Shown here: positions 45,801 through 57,455 of the stretch, piece by piece
How positions within the stretch are numbered: position 1 is the first letter of the stretch
Layout of the letters: the number at the start of each line of letters is the position of its first letter
Assembly (NCBI RefSeq): GCF_947179165.1
Contig: NC_077240.1
Location: forward strand, 44,591,501 to 44,655,500
DNA from: Solanum dulcamara
Lineage: Eukaryota > Streptophyta > Magnoliopsida > Solanales > Solanaceae
DNA length: 64,000 bases
Direction: 5' to 3'
Notes under the pieces: model-generated
The model's database searches: none
What the model was told of the DNA's origin: nothing
The model's input: only the letters and a program-made list of their open reading frames with translations
Translations under genes and position numbers: made by a program

Positions 45801-46960
45801 CCAAATCCTGCCTAGTCTAAAAAGCATAGAATTGATTTTAGTACTGACCGTCATTGGACCTTGTAGCTTGAGTCTGACCCCGGGGTTGTCCACCACCTCT
45901 AAAATCCTTTGCATGGTGACCTAGCATACTGCATCTAGAACATTTCCCTGATCCCGACAAGCACTCTTTTGTATGATTTCTTCCATATTTGTTTCACGGG
46001 GAAATGACTTGGCCACTCGGAGCTCCTCCTTGAACCTTAGGAATGGGCAACCTATCCCTATCAAACTTTGGAGCTGGATTGTTTGAAAAAAATTTGGACG
46101 GATTACTTTTGGAGAAATTGACGATGGCCACCATTTCTAGACTAACCATATGAAAACTCACCACCGTAGGTTTGATCCCTCTTGGACTCCCTTATAGGCC
46201 TCTCCTTTAACTTCTTCTCTTCTATTTGTTCTCCATGTGTCATGAGCATAGAAATGTCCATTTTCCAGATTAGCATAGTGATTCTACACTCCTTGACCAC
46301 TAAGCCCAACACACCTAAAACAAATTTACTCATACGAGCCCTTAGATCAGCGACCATAAAAGGAGCATATTCTGATAACTTAGTGAACTTAAGAGCATAC
46401 TCCCTTACACTCATATTACCTTATCGTAAATTGATGAACTCTTGAACCTGTACTTCCCTCAACTCCAATGGAAAGAAACGATCAAGTAAAGCATGCTTGA
46501 ACTCTTCCTAATAAACAGTACCATCATTTCTACCTCTTTCACTCTTCCAATGGTCATACCAAACTTGTACAACCCCCTTGAGTTGATAAGCTGACAAGTC
46601 CTCCTTCTCCACCGAACTAATTCCCATGATATCAATGATCGTCCCAGTACCCTCAATAAATTCTTGTGGATCCCCATCCACCTTAGCCATGAAACACTAA
46701 AGGGTTCATGCGGGCGAAGTCACAAACTCGGATAGCTATCATACCCATATTTGGGTTCATAGGAGCTAAACTTTTGTATTATCTTGAGCAGTTATGACTT
46801 TGGTAAGCACTTGAAATGCGGCCCAAAACTCTACATGAGAAACTTGCTCGTCCAAGGGGTCATTCGAAAGTTGGGGAGCTTGTTGCTCCTCATTAACATT
46901 CCTTCTTGTGGGGATTGTTATTGGGGCATGATTCTATAATCGCAAAGGAAAAGCATTAGA
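45801..46960 (-). pseudogene. gag: Family C gag
   Basis: The capsid words are 'DGDPQEFIEGTGTIIDIMGI' and 'AYQLKGVVQVWYDHWKSERG' (46508-46690). Next come 'VREYALKFTKLSEYAPFMVA' and 'MSKFVLGVLGLVVKECRITM' (46142-46414), then a damaged Pro/Gly and zinc-knuckle region (45840-46140). The N-terminus lies near 46690-46960 and contains stops. Residue order parallels the family B gag at 21466-22545, so B and C are related. Confidence 0.8.
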
Positions 46961-47129
46961 GGAAAAATCCTTAAAGTTCAACACTATCACATGACATAAA
47001 AATGATAAAAGAAGTGAAGTTTCATAAATGCCTCATAGCCTCCTATTTATATATGTGGCGCTCTTCAAACTGATGAACAAGACTCTACTTGACGAGGCAT
47101 GTTAGACTCCCTAGGACACTTTAAACCTT

Positions 47130-47141
47130 GCTCTAATACCA
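47130..47141 (-). promoter_or_regulatory. Primer-binding site of family C element
   Basis: The minus strand reads TGGTATTAGAGC, one transition from the TGGTATCAGAGC complement of initiator tRNA-Met. It lies four bases inside the 5' LTR boundary. Confidence 0.82.
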
Positions 47142-48283
47142 AGTTTGTCATGACCAAATCTAGGCCCTAGGTGTGACACGGCGATTACAATCCCGAAGGA
47201 CTCCAACCAAGACTCTTAGCATACATCAAATTCATAAGGTGAGTAAAGACATCAATAAAAAAATTATAAAGTGGAAAATAAGTCTAAAAAGTGAAGTATC
47301 AACATAAGAGAAGTATAATTCCAACACCGTCTAACATGCCTCTACTTTTATTAGGTGGGGCTTAGGACATGTTCCTAGCTCACCAAATAAAAGAATCAAA
47401 GTATAATGGAAACATAAGAAAAAAATAAATGTTGCGTCCTCGAAACATGAGGACTCACCAACAATGAACTAGTAATAGTCAACTCTATCCACGAACGGGA
47501 GGAGCTTGATCATCGCACCCTACATTATGATACAATATAGGAAAAAGTATGTGTTAGTACATGGAATGAATAAAGTATATGAGAAGCATATATGAACAAC
47601 GATAATAGGACATAAACAATATGAAAGTTGGATGCATGACCTATATCTTAAAATATGAGTAAAACTTGAAAACATTGAATATCATAATTATGAGATCAAT
47701 GTATCATAAACATCATAAGAACTTATACCATTTGATAAACTTTTGTAGGATATGACCTTTAACCTATATATAAGACCATACGAGCTATAACATGGAATTC
47801 GATGTAAATCCATATCTAGAAGAGAGAGACAACTTGCAAAGGTATGCTTCGTGAGAAAATTTTAAACTTGAGCTTTTTGTGGATCCACTAATTAGGTCAG
47901 AAAGGCAAACCAACACGGGCAACATAGTTAGGGGCTAGATAGGTCAGAAAGGCAAACCAACTCAAAGTCCTCTCTGTGCCTAGTCATTATCCCAATGGAA
48001 GTATCATCAAACATAGTCATTGATCATCATCAGAGAAAGGCAATAATAGGTACCAACCCAACATCATAAAATAATCATTAGAGTAGCTCATTAACCTAAT
48101 TGATTCATAAAAGAATAAGAAGACCTTTCAATCCTTCTGAATCCGTGAGTCGGTGAGACAATATTTCACCTCTTTAACATGAATATGTGAGAATTTCCTT
48201 TCACAACCATAGATACTTGCTTGAAATATCATTAAAACATCATTTGTTACTTATCATGAGTCATTCATATGTCCTTGATAATC

Positions 48284-51175
48284 TATCATGACCTAAAAAT
48301 AGTGGTCATGATAGCGCACACCCCAACTTAACCTAATGTGTAAGCCAAAAAGTAAAATCACATACGAGACTTCTAATGGGAAGTCATGCCGCAGATGGAA
48401 GGTAAGAAAATACAAAAATTATATCACAAAACCTGGTGTCATAGGTATTAAAAGCATCTAATACAATGTTTGAAACAATACATAGAACTGAGTCTCTGAT
48501 TAAAAGTAAAGACGATAAATAAAGATAGAAATGGTAGTGGTCTAAATGCACTGGATCTCACCACCTAATCTGATATAGGATCTCTGCTAGAATAATTAGC
48601 TTCTGTGAGGACAACCCTGGCTAAAATCTGCATCTAAAAGGGGACACAAAAGTAGGGGTAAGTATAATCCACATGTACCCAATAGGTTTGACCGATTGGG
48701 TATTATGAATTGATTAACTTATTCAATAAACTAGGAATGCTTCCATCTGCATACAGGAAAACCAGTCCAGCATCAGTGCAGCCAATTTATATAAAATGAC
48801 ACAAATAAAGTAAACACACAAGTCTAGGCATACATCAACATCATCAGATAATTTCAAAAATCAAGGCACAATAACATGCAATGCAATGAGATGGGATGAA
48901 TGTAATGTATGGGTGGTATTGGTGAAATCAAGACTGTCGTACAACCTGTCATATACACCTATCAAGATGAGCTACCAGACAGGACCTATAGGGGCCTCGC
49001 AGATGATAAACCTCAATCACAATGTATCAACTACCTTGCCACCTAGCTAGTGGTCAATGACTCATGATATCAATATCTCATCCTCCTTGCTACCTAACTC
49101 GTGGTCAAGGGTTTTTAAAGGTATTTTATTTTCTTACAAAAAGGTGTTTCCACAATCACACTTCCCATGTTCCATGATATGAATGTATGAGGATGAATGT
49201 ACGTCAATAACACAGTTAGAGGAGTACAATCAACTCAATATAAACCTCAAAGTGAACAAGGTCTAAAAACTCCGGTTTTATGATAAACACCCTCTTAAAA
49301 ATCAATGGGAAGAAAACCCTTTTAAAACAAGAAATAGTTCTTCGAAAAACCTCTTTAGTTCTCAAAATATGCCACAAACCACAATTCTCCTCAAGTATTT
49401 CATTACTTAAAGTATTTCATGCCTCAATGCATTTTATTTCACAAAGTATCTCATTTCTCAAATTATTTCATGCCTCAGCGCATTTTATTTCACAAATTAT
49501 CCCATTTCATAAATCATTTCACAAGTATCTCATTTCTCATATCATTTCACAAAGTATCTCATTCCGCAATTCACTTCACTTTTCAGAAATATTTATTTTT
49601 CAAAAGATAGGTCTCAAATCACCAATATAGAGTAATTTCATGAACAAGAACAACAACAAGTAAAGTTTCCCACACAGGCATCACAATACAACATCAATCC
49701 AATCATGATACAATCCCATCTCATAATATACAACATAAGAATAACCAATTTACCAACCCCAATCTCAAATAGGGATAGCCAAACCTACCTCGATAACCAA
49801 AACCGCATCCGAAGACCTCTAACATGAGAATTCCACTCAAATTCCAAATCCAAATTGATTTTCCACTATCAAGAATGTAAAGTACTCATCATAAGGAGCC
49901 CAACGATACTCATATTGCTAAGATTAGGAACTGGAGATAAAATTGTCTGAAAATCTCTTTGAAATCAGTATGTTAAAATCAAATATTTATTTGATAATCA
50001 TGTTCTACCAATACAAAAGACATTGTAGTTGAAAACCATATTACAATTGAGTAGATATTGAGCTTCAAATCAAGAATTACCAATTTTTACAAATTAGGGA
50101 AGAAACCAAAACCCACATTTGAAACGCAATTTAAAATGAGAGATTTTGAAATATCTTTGTCAAAATCAGTTTACCCACAATACAAGGACCTTAAATCCCA
50201 AAAATTAATAAAAATCCATTCTAAATCGACCTTCAAATCAATAATTTTGATTTCTCTATGTTGGGGTTTAAAACCTCCACTATTTGAATAGGAATAACGA
50301 AATATGAAGGGAGTATTCATGGAAAACGAATAAAATAAGGTTAGAAATATGTACCCAATGATTATCGGAGAAAACCGCATCAAAAATTACCTCATACGGA
50401 CTTTCCTATCTCCCAAAATGTCAAAAATACAAAATGAGTTCGGATAGAGTTTAACTCAGTGATTTCGTTGCTAAAACCCATTTTTCGTCGCTAAAAGTAT
50501 GCACTAGCAACCTTCAAAATATCTTTTTGACTTTCGAAACTCATTCAGAACCCTATAAATACTAACAAATAGTTCAAATTGCTTATAAAATATGTTACGG
50601 AACCAATGGAACTATTGGATTTCCAAAAAAGAATTTATTACCGAAATACCCTCTCAAACCTCTCTTTAAGCCTAAACTCAACTTTTTTCAACTTAGGACC
50701 TCAAAATAACGAATCAAGCTCGCGACCTCCATACAATTCAACCAAGACCACTTCCAGGCCTAAAATCACCTCCCAAATCCAACAGAGTCATCGAAATTCT
50801 ATTTCGAGCATCGAAACTCACAATGTTGACTAAAGTCAGCTCTAGTATCAAAATTTCAACAACTTCTAACTCAAGGCCTCAAATCTACGATATAATCCCG
50901 AACCTGATTCCGTCAATCCTCTTAGACCAAATTCCATATTTTGAAGCTGATAGAACTGATAAAATTTCATTCCAAGATTCGTAGCTCTGGTTGGTACTAA
51001 AAAATACTTTTTAGCAATAAGTCTTCAAAAACTCAAAACTTCAATATTTCATAACTTTTCAATAAAATTCCAAAACTAAGTTCATAAAGACCAAACATGA
51101 CTTTGAGAAACCATCGAAAGGGGTAAAATGGTAATTTCTCAAAAAAATTCAAAAATGACCTTCGGAGTCATTACA
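48284..51175 (-). mobile_element. Solo LTR D with perfect TSD
   Basis: This 2,892-bp LTR runs from 'tatcatgacctaaaaatag' to 'cggagtcattaca'. It is flanked by taatc at 48279-48283 and 51176-51180. It is different in sequence from A, B and C. The region 49390-49580 has two 51-bp units ('tatttcatgcctca' at 49413 and 49464) and further 'catttcacaaagtatctc' repeats. The 50040-50900 part is A-rich with short open frames, none recognisable. Confidence 0.85.
49390..49585. repeat. Degenerate 51-bp repeat in LTR D
   Basis: Words of the type 'tatttcatgcctcaatgc' and 'atttcacaaagtatctcatt' recur at 49413, 49464 and in shortened form to 49585. It is low-complexity and T/C-rich. Confidence 0.6.
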
Positions 51176-51719
51176 TAATCATTCATAAAAATCATTTATC
51201 AATCATGATCACAATTCCTTAAAATAATACTTGAAAATAACATAAGATATGTGTTCATGAAAATCAACTTGAAATCATGCAATTTAACTTGAATAATGCA
51301 TAATTAGATCAATAATAATGAAATAAACCATAATTGAGATGAACCAATACAATTTCATAAGAATTAGGGCTTAGAAGAAGAACTCATAAAGGAGAATTAA
51401 AGAAAACATTAGGACTCCATGGATGGAAGGATCCATGGATGAATTCCCACATATCTTGGTCAATTAAAGCCCTAAATGCACTTGAATTGAAGATTGAGAC
51501 TTGAAATTCCTTGAAAGATTACTTGAGGAGGAAGATGAACTTTGGGACAAAACGTTAGAGAGATGATTTGTATTTAGGATGTCAAGGAGTGAATAAGAGG
51601 TTTAAGAGGGTTTGCTGTAGTTAAAAGACTAGGACTTACCCCAAAAACCTCTGAATGCATTAATGAACTAATAGGAAAAAGACCAAAGCACCCCTTTAAA
51701 ATAACTAATCGGGTCCTCG

Positions 51720-52120
51720 GGGTGGAAGGTTTTCATGGGCTGTTAACCTCTCTACGATCCATGGAGAGGGTTGTAGGCAGAAGGGTGGTCTTGTCCTGGA
51801 GAGGTCAATTTCCACTGTCCCCTTTCACAGCTCGTAGAAAGCTCCACAGGTCGTAAGGAGCTCCGTAAAGAGTAAACCAAATATGCCTTTGAGAGTAGAC
51901 TTACCACGGACCATCCTATGGTCCATAAAGTATTCTATGATTCGTGGACCCGCTCGTGGTTGTCAATCAAACTTGGGGTCTTGAGGGGTCAAGTTCACGG
52001 ATGACTTCATGGTCCGTGGTAAACCATGACCCGTAGATCCCTCTATAGACCCATTCCCCTAAATTCGCACTTACTAGTGGTCTTCCACGACCTGTGAAGA
52101 GCATTACGGCCCGTCAAAGG
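51720..52120. repeat. Palindromic-word array in U3 of the family C 5' LTR
   Basis: It is the same type as 33380-33740, with words such as 'caccgtgg'/'ccacgg' variants ('accacggaccatcc', 'catggtccgtggtaaacc', 'cttccacgacctgtgaag'). Many CG steps have become CA or TG, which weakens the palindromes. Confidence 0.65.
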
Positions 52121-52207
52121 GATCTGTGAAACCCTAAAAACCTACAACTTTTGAGAAATTTTCTTTTAAAATCAATTTTCTAACTTTTCAACTTCTGAGG
52201 CCTCACA

Positions 52208-53292
52208 CAAGAGTACAAGTATAATTTATTACACAAACATTAGCTTTTTAGCATATAAACAGTCCAACCATAGTTCAAACCGTGGATCAACAAGTGCATC
52301 AATTTTCTCAAACAAATTCCTTTAGATTGTACAAGAGTATAAATACCTTGAATACACAATTAAATATGCATTTAATTTTCAATGATTTCAGCAGGTGAAA
52401 ACAAATAATATAGATATCAAAAGTGAGCCTAATTAGTGTAAATAACACCAAATTCCCAATACCATAAATCTAGACAACCTAGCCACTTTGTGTTGTAACT
52501 AAATATTGAATAGGTAAACGGCAACACTAGACTTTTCAGCCTTCATAAAAGTTGTACTTAGATATCATGGAGTTGTAAGGAATCAAAAAAATTATTAAAT
52601 ATATTTCGAACAAAAATATATGCTTAAAATACTAACATCGGAACATAGAAGGTTTCTAAATCAGAAAAACTATCTAGAACTTTCCCCGTGTTGCGTCTCT
52701 TTTTTTGACCCCAAAAAAGTAAAATTGACATAAATATAAGAGTTTTAGGTATGTGTGTTATCTTTTCAAAACATATGTATTTCTGGACATAGATTTATAC
52801 AAAACAAGATATTCTAAAATTACTTATAGCTACACAGTTTCAAAAATGGGTTTGATCACTTACCAAAAGTTAGAGTGTGTCTTCAGTTCTAGCCAAAATG
52901 AATACGTTTTTCCTCTAATATTTGAGCACTAAAATTTCTATAAGAGATTTCTCAAGGTTTCCCACTCTGAAAGGAACCGAAATCTCTAGAGGAAGTGGAA
53001 AAACATATTCTATAAAATGATATCTATCACTTAATAAACCTGGAACAGGGGCTTCCCAAAAAGCATATATATATTTCACCTCTTTTTATCAAATTAAGGG
53101 TAATTCTAATTAGTATATTATGTAAATACCCCAATATAATCCCTTAAATTATAATTGAAATTTATGCTAAGCAAATTTTCAAATATCACAAAATTTTAAG
53201 TTCCTAAAATATGAGTAAAATATACTCTAGTTATTAAGGAAAGTTCCATCGAAGTGCGAATATTAGATTATATAATTGGGGGTGTTACAAAG
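52208..53292 (-). mobile_element. LTR fragment, probably distantly related to family A
   Basis: This runs from the edge of the C 5' LTR to 'gggggtgttaca' at 53292. It shares order and words with 13430-13760 of the solo A LTR: 'gtgttgtaactaaatattg', 'aaacggcaacactagactt', then 'tctttttttgacc'. It lacks the landmark end, presumably displaced by insertion of the C element. Confidence 0.5.
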
Positions 53293-54832
53293 TCCTTCAT
53301 GAATTCTTCTTTCTAGATTATTGTCTACTTTTCAGGTATATGTAAGGCTATCATAGTGAGGAACTCAGTTCGTCCTCACGCCCTAAATCTACAATTTTAG
53401 TTAGTAAGATCAAAACTAGGATTTTTACTCCTATGTCTATTATTTCAAATTGCTCATTATTGATTCTACTATTGAAATCACTATACTTTATATTGTTGGT
53501 GATCTTTGATTGATTTAGGGTTCATGCTTATTCTATCACATGGAGTCCTCTTTAGATTAAAGCCTTTTGAAAACCTTGTTGCAGTAATTATATGCATTAT
53601 TTTCATGAGTTAATATTACCAGTTTTAAGGAAATAATTCAGAAACAGTTCAAGAAAATATTTATTTTCAAGGGCAATATTTTTAGAAAGAAAGAAAAGTT
53701 AGGTTTCAAAGGAAGCATATTTAAGCTTTGAGAAAGCATAGTCAGATTTTCAGAAAAAGCAAAGTCAAATTTTTAACAGAGCATAATAAGTTTTAGAGCT
53801 TCAGTTTTAAAGAACTATTTTGAGCAAGTACTCAAAAAAAGAGATTTTCAGTTTTTTTTCTAAAGTGGGACAACTTTAATGTTATTGATCACTAGTACAG
53901 GTTATGAGAGTAGTATTAAGCACTGTGTCAAGTAAGGATTCAGATAATCAAAATCCCAAAACTGCATCGCCAGAGTAGGATAAGATCATTCCATTGATTC
54001 GGGCGACTTCTTAGAAATCATCTGATAAGGGCTTAAAGATTGGATCCATTAGTTAAGTTTGTTCTTTACCCTTGAAAGGTACAAAATGGCTCTAACAACT
54101 TGGGCAAGACGTTGTATCATCATGAGACTCATGTGATGATTGTTGTTTAGAGAAACTCCTTAAGAAAAAGTAATTTTATATTATTTTTAGTATTTGGAAT
54201 TATTGCATGTGTTTCAACTGTCTAATATTTTTGTTGAAGTACACATGCATGCTTTACTAGTTAGTTGACTTTATTACGGTCCATCATCAGATTCACTCTT
54301 TCAGCTTAGTATTTTTAATTATAGCCAATTATTTCATTATGTTATTTTACATACCATATGTTTCATGTACAAACGCCATTCATCCCTGCATTATTTTATG
54401 ATGCAGATTCAGGTATTTAGGATCAAGAACAGATGCATCACTAGGATCTCACTTCAATCCAGTTTTAGTGAGACCTCCTTACTTTCAAAATACTCCAATA
54501 TATCTAAGTTTTAGTAGTTATTAGATACTGCTAGTATAGTATTTAGGTAGTCGAGGATATTGCCTCGGCCCCAATCTTTAGTACATAAGATGCTTCATAG
54601 ATGAGTTAGTTAAGTTATAGTCTTAGTTGTTTGCAAACATCTTCATTATTCAAACTTTTTATTCTTTGAAGTTATTGAGTTTTTTCTAAAACAATTACAT
54701 GTTGATAGTTTAAAAACATCCGTATAGTGTTATGGTATTTAGTTAGTAGCAGGTCCAACCAAGGGGTTCACTTGAGACCAATAATAGTTTTGAGTGTTGG
54801 CCTCATCCAGGATGTAGGCTTGGGATGTGACA
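53293..54832 (+). mobile_element. LTR I, plus strand, right part
   Basis: The end is clear: 'gtagcaggtccaaccaag', then 'gatgtaggcttgggatgtgaca' wording, to 54832, typical of a gypsy LTR end. Upstream are 'catatgtttcatgtac' and 'tatgatgcagattcaggtat' segments. The left boundary at the neighbouring LTR fragment is inferred, and no primer-binding site follows, so this is a solo or broken LTR. Confidence 0.55.
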
Positions 54833-55323
54833 GTTATCATAAAGTTTTACATGAAATTAGTTTCAAATAAGAAGACCAAGAAGCCCGTACATATCAACAA
54901 GAAGAATACCAAGGTTGGATTCATGGAAAGACTTGAACTAATTCTAAGTTGGATTGGATAGAAGAAGGCTACTCACTCCTATATGTGCAGAAAGACATCC
55001 AACCTTTGTAATTTGACCACACCCAAAGATAGATTCCTTGGAGTGATATCAGTTCTAAATGAAGAGTCTCAAAGAATAAGTTGTTGCTATAACAAAGAAC
55101 ATGTTTCTATCAAATTTTATCAATAAAATTCTTTAGTTTGTAATAACTAATTTTCCTGGAGTGGTTCCAAGACAGAGAATTGATTACTTTTATAGATTGT
55201 AATAGGTGTTGTCTTATTTATTATAAGGACTTCATTGATTAGGGTAGAGTCATTTAATGCTAAAAGGGGCAAGTTAAAACTGTTAGGAACAATTCTTTAG
55301 GTGTTACAAAAGAAGTTGTAAAC
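54833..55323. other. Unassigned stretch
   Basis: About 490 bp between two plus-strand LTRs that match nothing else in the window by eye. There is no convincing open frame, no primer-binding site after LTR I and no RNA-gene motif. It may be old host DNA or an unrelated element fragment. Confidence 0.4.
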
Positions 55324-57407
55324 TGTAATATCCAGGTATGATAAAGTTAGAGTATGATATAATAAGATGAATAACTAGTCTTGGTGAATTCATTGATTGG
55401 TTAGGGAGATTTTTATTAAGGGCATTATAGATGTTTCCTAATTTTTAAGGAGGGAATGAATCTAGACTATTTTGGGTCCTCCAAAGCTCTTAATTCTCCT
55501 CATTCATTCACTAATCACCCTTCCTAAAAGTCCTTCCTCTACAAAAAATCTCTCTAGACCTTCATTGAAGACCTAACAAGGATTCTCTAAATTTCTTCAT
55601 TGATCTTCAAGTTTTTCTTCAAGTTTCTTCATAATTCGTATTCAAGGTATGTGGGTTTTATCCATGGATACCTTTCACCCATTGAGTTCAAAGAATTTCT
55701 TAAATCTTTCATTAATTTTAATTAAATCTTTGAATCTTCCTAATTTTAATTTCAATTGCATGAACTATAATGTATCTTGTCAATTCAAATCTATTTTTGG
55801 TATAAATTAATAAATAATTACTTGGGATTAGTAGATTCTTCATATATATTCATTATATTGAGAATTAGGGCTTAAGATCTTATTATAAGGGATGAAAACT
55901 CATAAAAATGATGAAAATTTTGGAAATATTTGGTGAAAAGGGTAGGATTGCGCACACCATCACGCCAAGATGACCTCTCTGAAGTTCAGAGGCTAGGGCA
56001 GTGCACCGATAGAGTGCCATGCACTGGTCTCCGAAGTTTAGGGCCTAGGGCGATGCGCCAGCAGTGTGCCACGCCCTGATTCTTCCTTATGTTATTCCTT
56101 TTACGTATTTGAGCCCTACCCCTCATCAACTACTTTTTTACGTGCATAGGTTATGTTTCATTTATGATTTAACTCTTAACTAAGAATGAATTACTACTTA
56201 AATACATGATGTTGCTTCAAGTATGGCTATAGAAGTATGGTTTCAAGTATGTTTCAAATATGAGTTGCATGCAAGTTTATGAAGGAGTGACTTAGGATCC
56301 TTAATGACGAAAGTGACCTTAAGACTCTAATGATGTAGATATAAGAAGTATTTTGTAAAAATAGAAGGTCTACACCTACATTACATGATGATGAACTAAA
56401 TGTAAAAGGTGACTCAAGATCCTTTATGGGTGAACTGATATCCTTAATGAGTTATTCCTATGAACATGTTATGAACTACGCTTATAAAAAGCTATGATTT
56501 TATGCAAGTATGATCTGTTACTATGATTATGATTATGATATATATTCCGTGGGTTGGTATACTTAGCACCGAGAGGACTTTTGAGTGGGGGCTCAACCTA
56601 AGCCTTAGTAGTAAATTTTAGTCTTTTAAACTACGTTGCCACCGTAGGTTGCCTTTGTGGCCTAGACAGTGGATCCACATATGAAACTTAATAATGAAAA
56701 TAATTGGACGAAGTCTACATTGGCAAGTAGCCTCCCCCTTTCTTGATGTGGGGATCATCGAATTCCATATTATAGTTTGCATGGTCTTAATGTCGATTAC
56801 AGTTATCTCCCACATATGTATATTCTCTTGTAAGACCTTGATGATATCAATTTTGTCTCCGTTAATGCTTTGATCATTACGATTTCTCTCATGACCTTAC
56901 TTATTCTCTTCTATAGCTTATTTTATTATTTTGATCATTGCATTTTATGCTTTAAATTGCATGGCATGCCCTCATACTTAATACATTCAAACATACATGC
57001 ATATTGTCCTATATTATATCATAATGTAAGGGTTGACGATCACATTCATCCTCTACGTGGTTAGAGTTGAGTTGCTACATTCCACTCTTGGTGAGTCCTC
57101 ATTTGTCGAAGGCAAGATTATGAGTTTCTTTGATATAAAAGACTATTTTCCTTCATTGAGGGTGAGCAAGGGACTTATGTTAGACCCAACCATATTGACT
57201 ATGTAGAGGCTTGTTGGACGTTTTTTGTATTGGTCTATGTTGTCTTTTAACTTGTCTATGATACTTTCTCAAATTTCTTCTAGTCTATTGAGTTGATGTT
57301 TATTATTCCTTGTATGTGTTCATGTATGATATATCAAGAGGCTTGATTGGAACCCTTCGAGGTTTCGATCGCCATGTCATTGCTCAACTCTAGTTTGGGT
57401 CGCAACA
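55324..57407 (+). mobile_element. 5' LTR E of a plus-strand gypsy element
   Basis: This is a 2,084-bp LTR, from TGTAATATCCAGG to 'tttgggtcgcaaca', followed four bases later by a perfect primer-binding site. It shows B/C-type words read on the plus strand ('ggtatgtgggttttatcc', 'gtggatccacatatgaa', 'ggtgagtcctcatttgtc'). A GC-rich module with 'gggcgatgcgcc' and 'gtgccacgccctg' words lies at 55950-56090, after the leader-like part rather than in U3. Confidence 0.82.
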
Positions 57408-57411
57408 AACT

Positions 57412-57423
57412 TGGTATCAGAGC
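57412..57423 (+). promoter_or_regulatory. Primer-binding site, perfect tRNA-iMet type
   Basis: TGGTATCAGAGC, the exact complement of the 3' end of plant initiator tRNA-Met, stands four bases downstream of LTR E. It fixes this element on the plus strand. Confidence 0.88.
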
Positions 57424-57455
57424 ACAAGGTTTAAAAAAGTCCTAGGGATTCCAAC
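57424..57455 (+). other. Leader of the plus-strand element, first piece
   Basis: The post-primer leader starts 'acaaggtttaaaaaag' and is cut at 57455 by solo LTR G. It continues at 59787. Confidence 0.7.

Larger units (their letters stand above)
47146..52207 (-). mobile_element. 5' LTR of family C element, split by solo LTR D
   Basis: The LTR runs from TGTCATGACCAAATC at 47146 to 'tgaggcctcaca' at 52207. Without the nested LTR and one TSD (48284-51180) it is about 2.16 kb, close to the plus-strand C LTR. The primer-binding site and gag to its left identify it as the 5' LTR. U3 (51640-52207) carries the palindromic-word array and preserves the unoccupied sites for the B solo LTR and the plus-strand C LTR found in the 3' copy. 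Confidence 0.82.

Noticed and set aside
49400..49600. 'atttcacaaagtatctcatt' repeats as a CRISPR-like array
   Set aside because: Repeats are degenerate, without unique spacers of constant length, and lie in a plant LTR.
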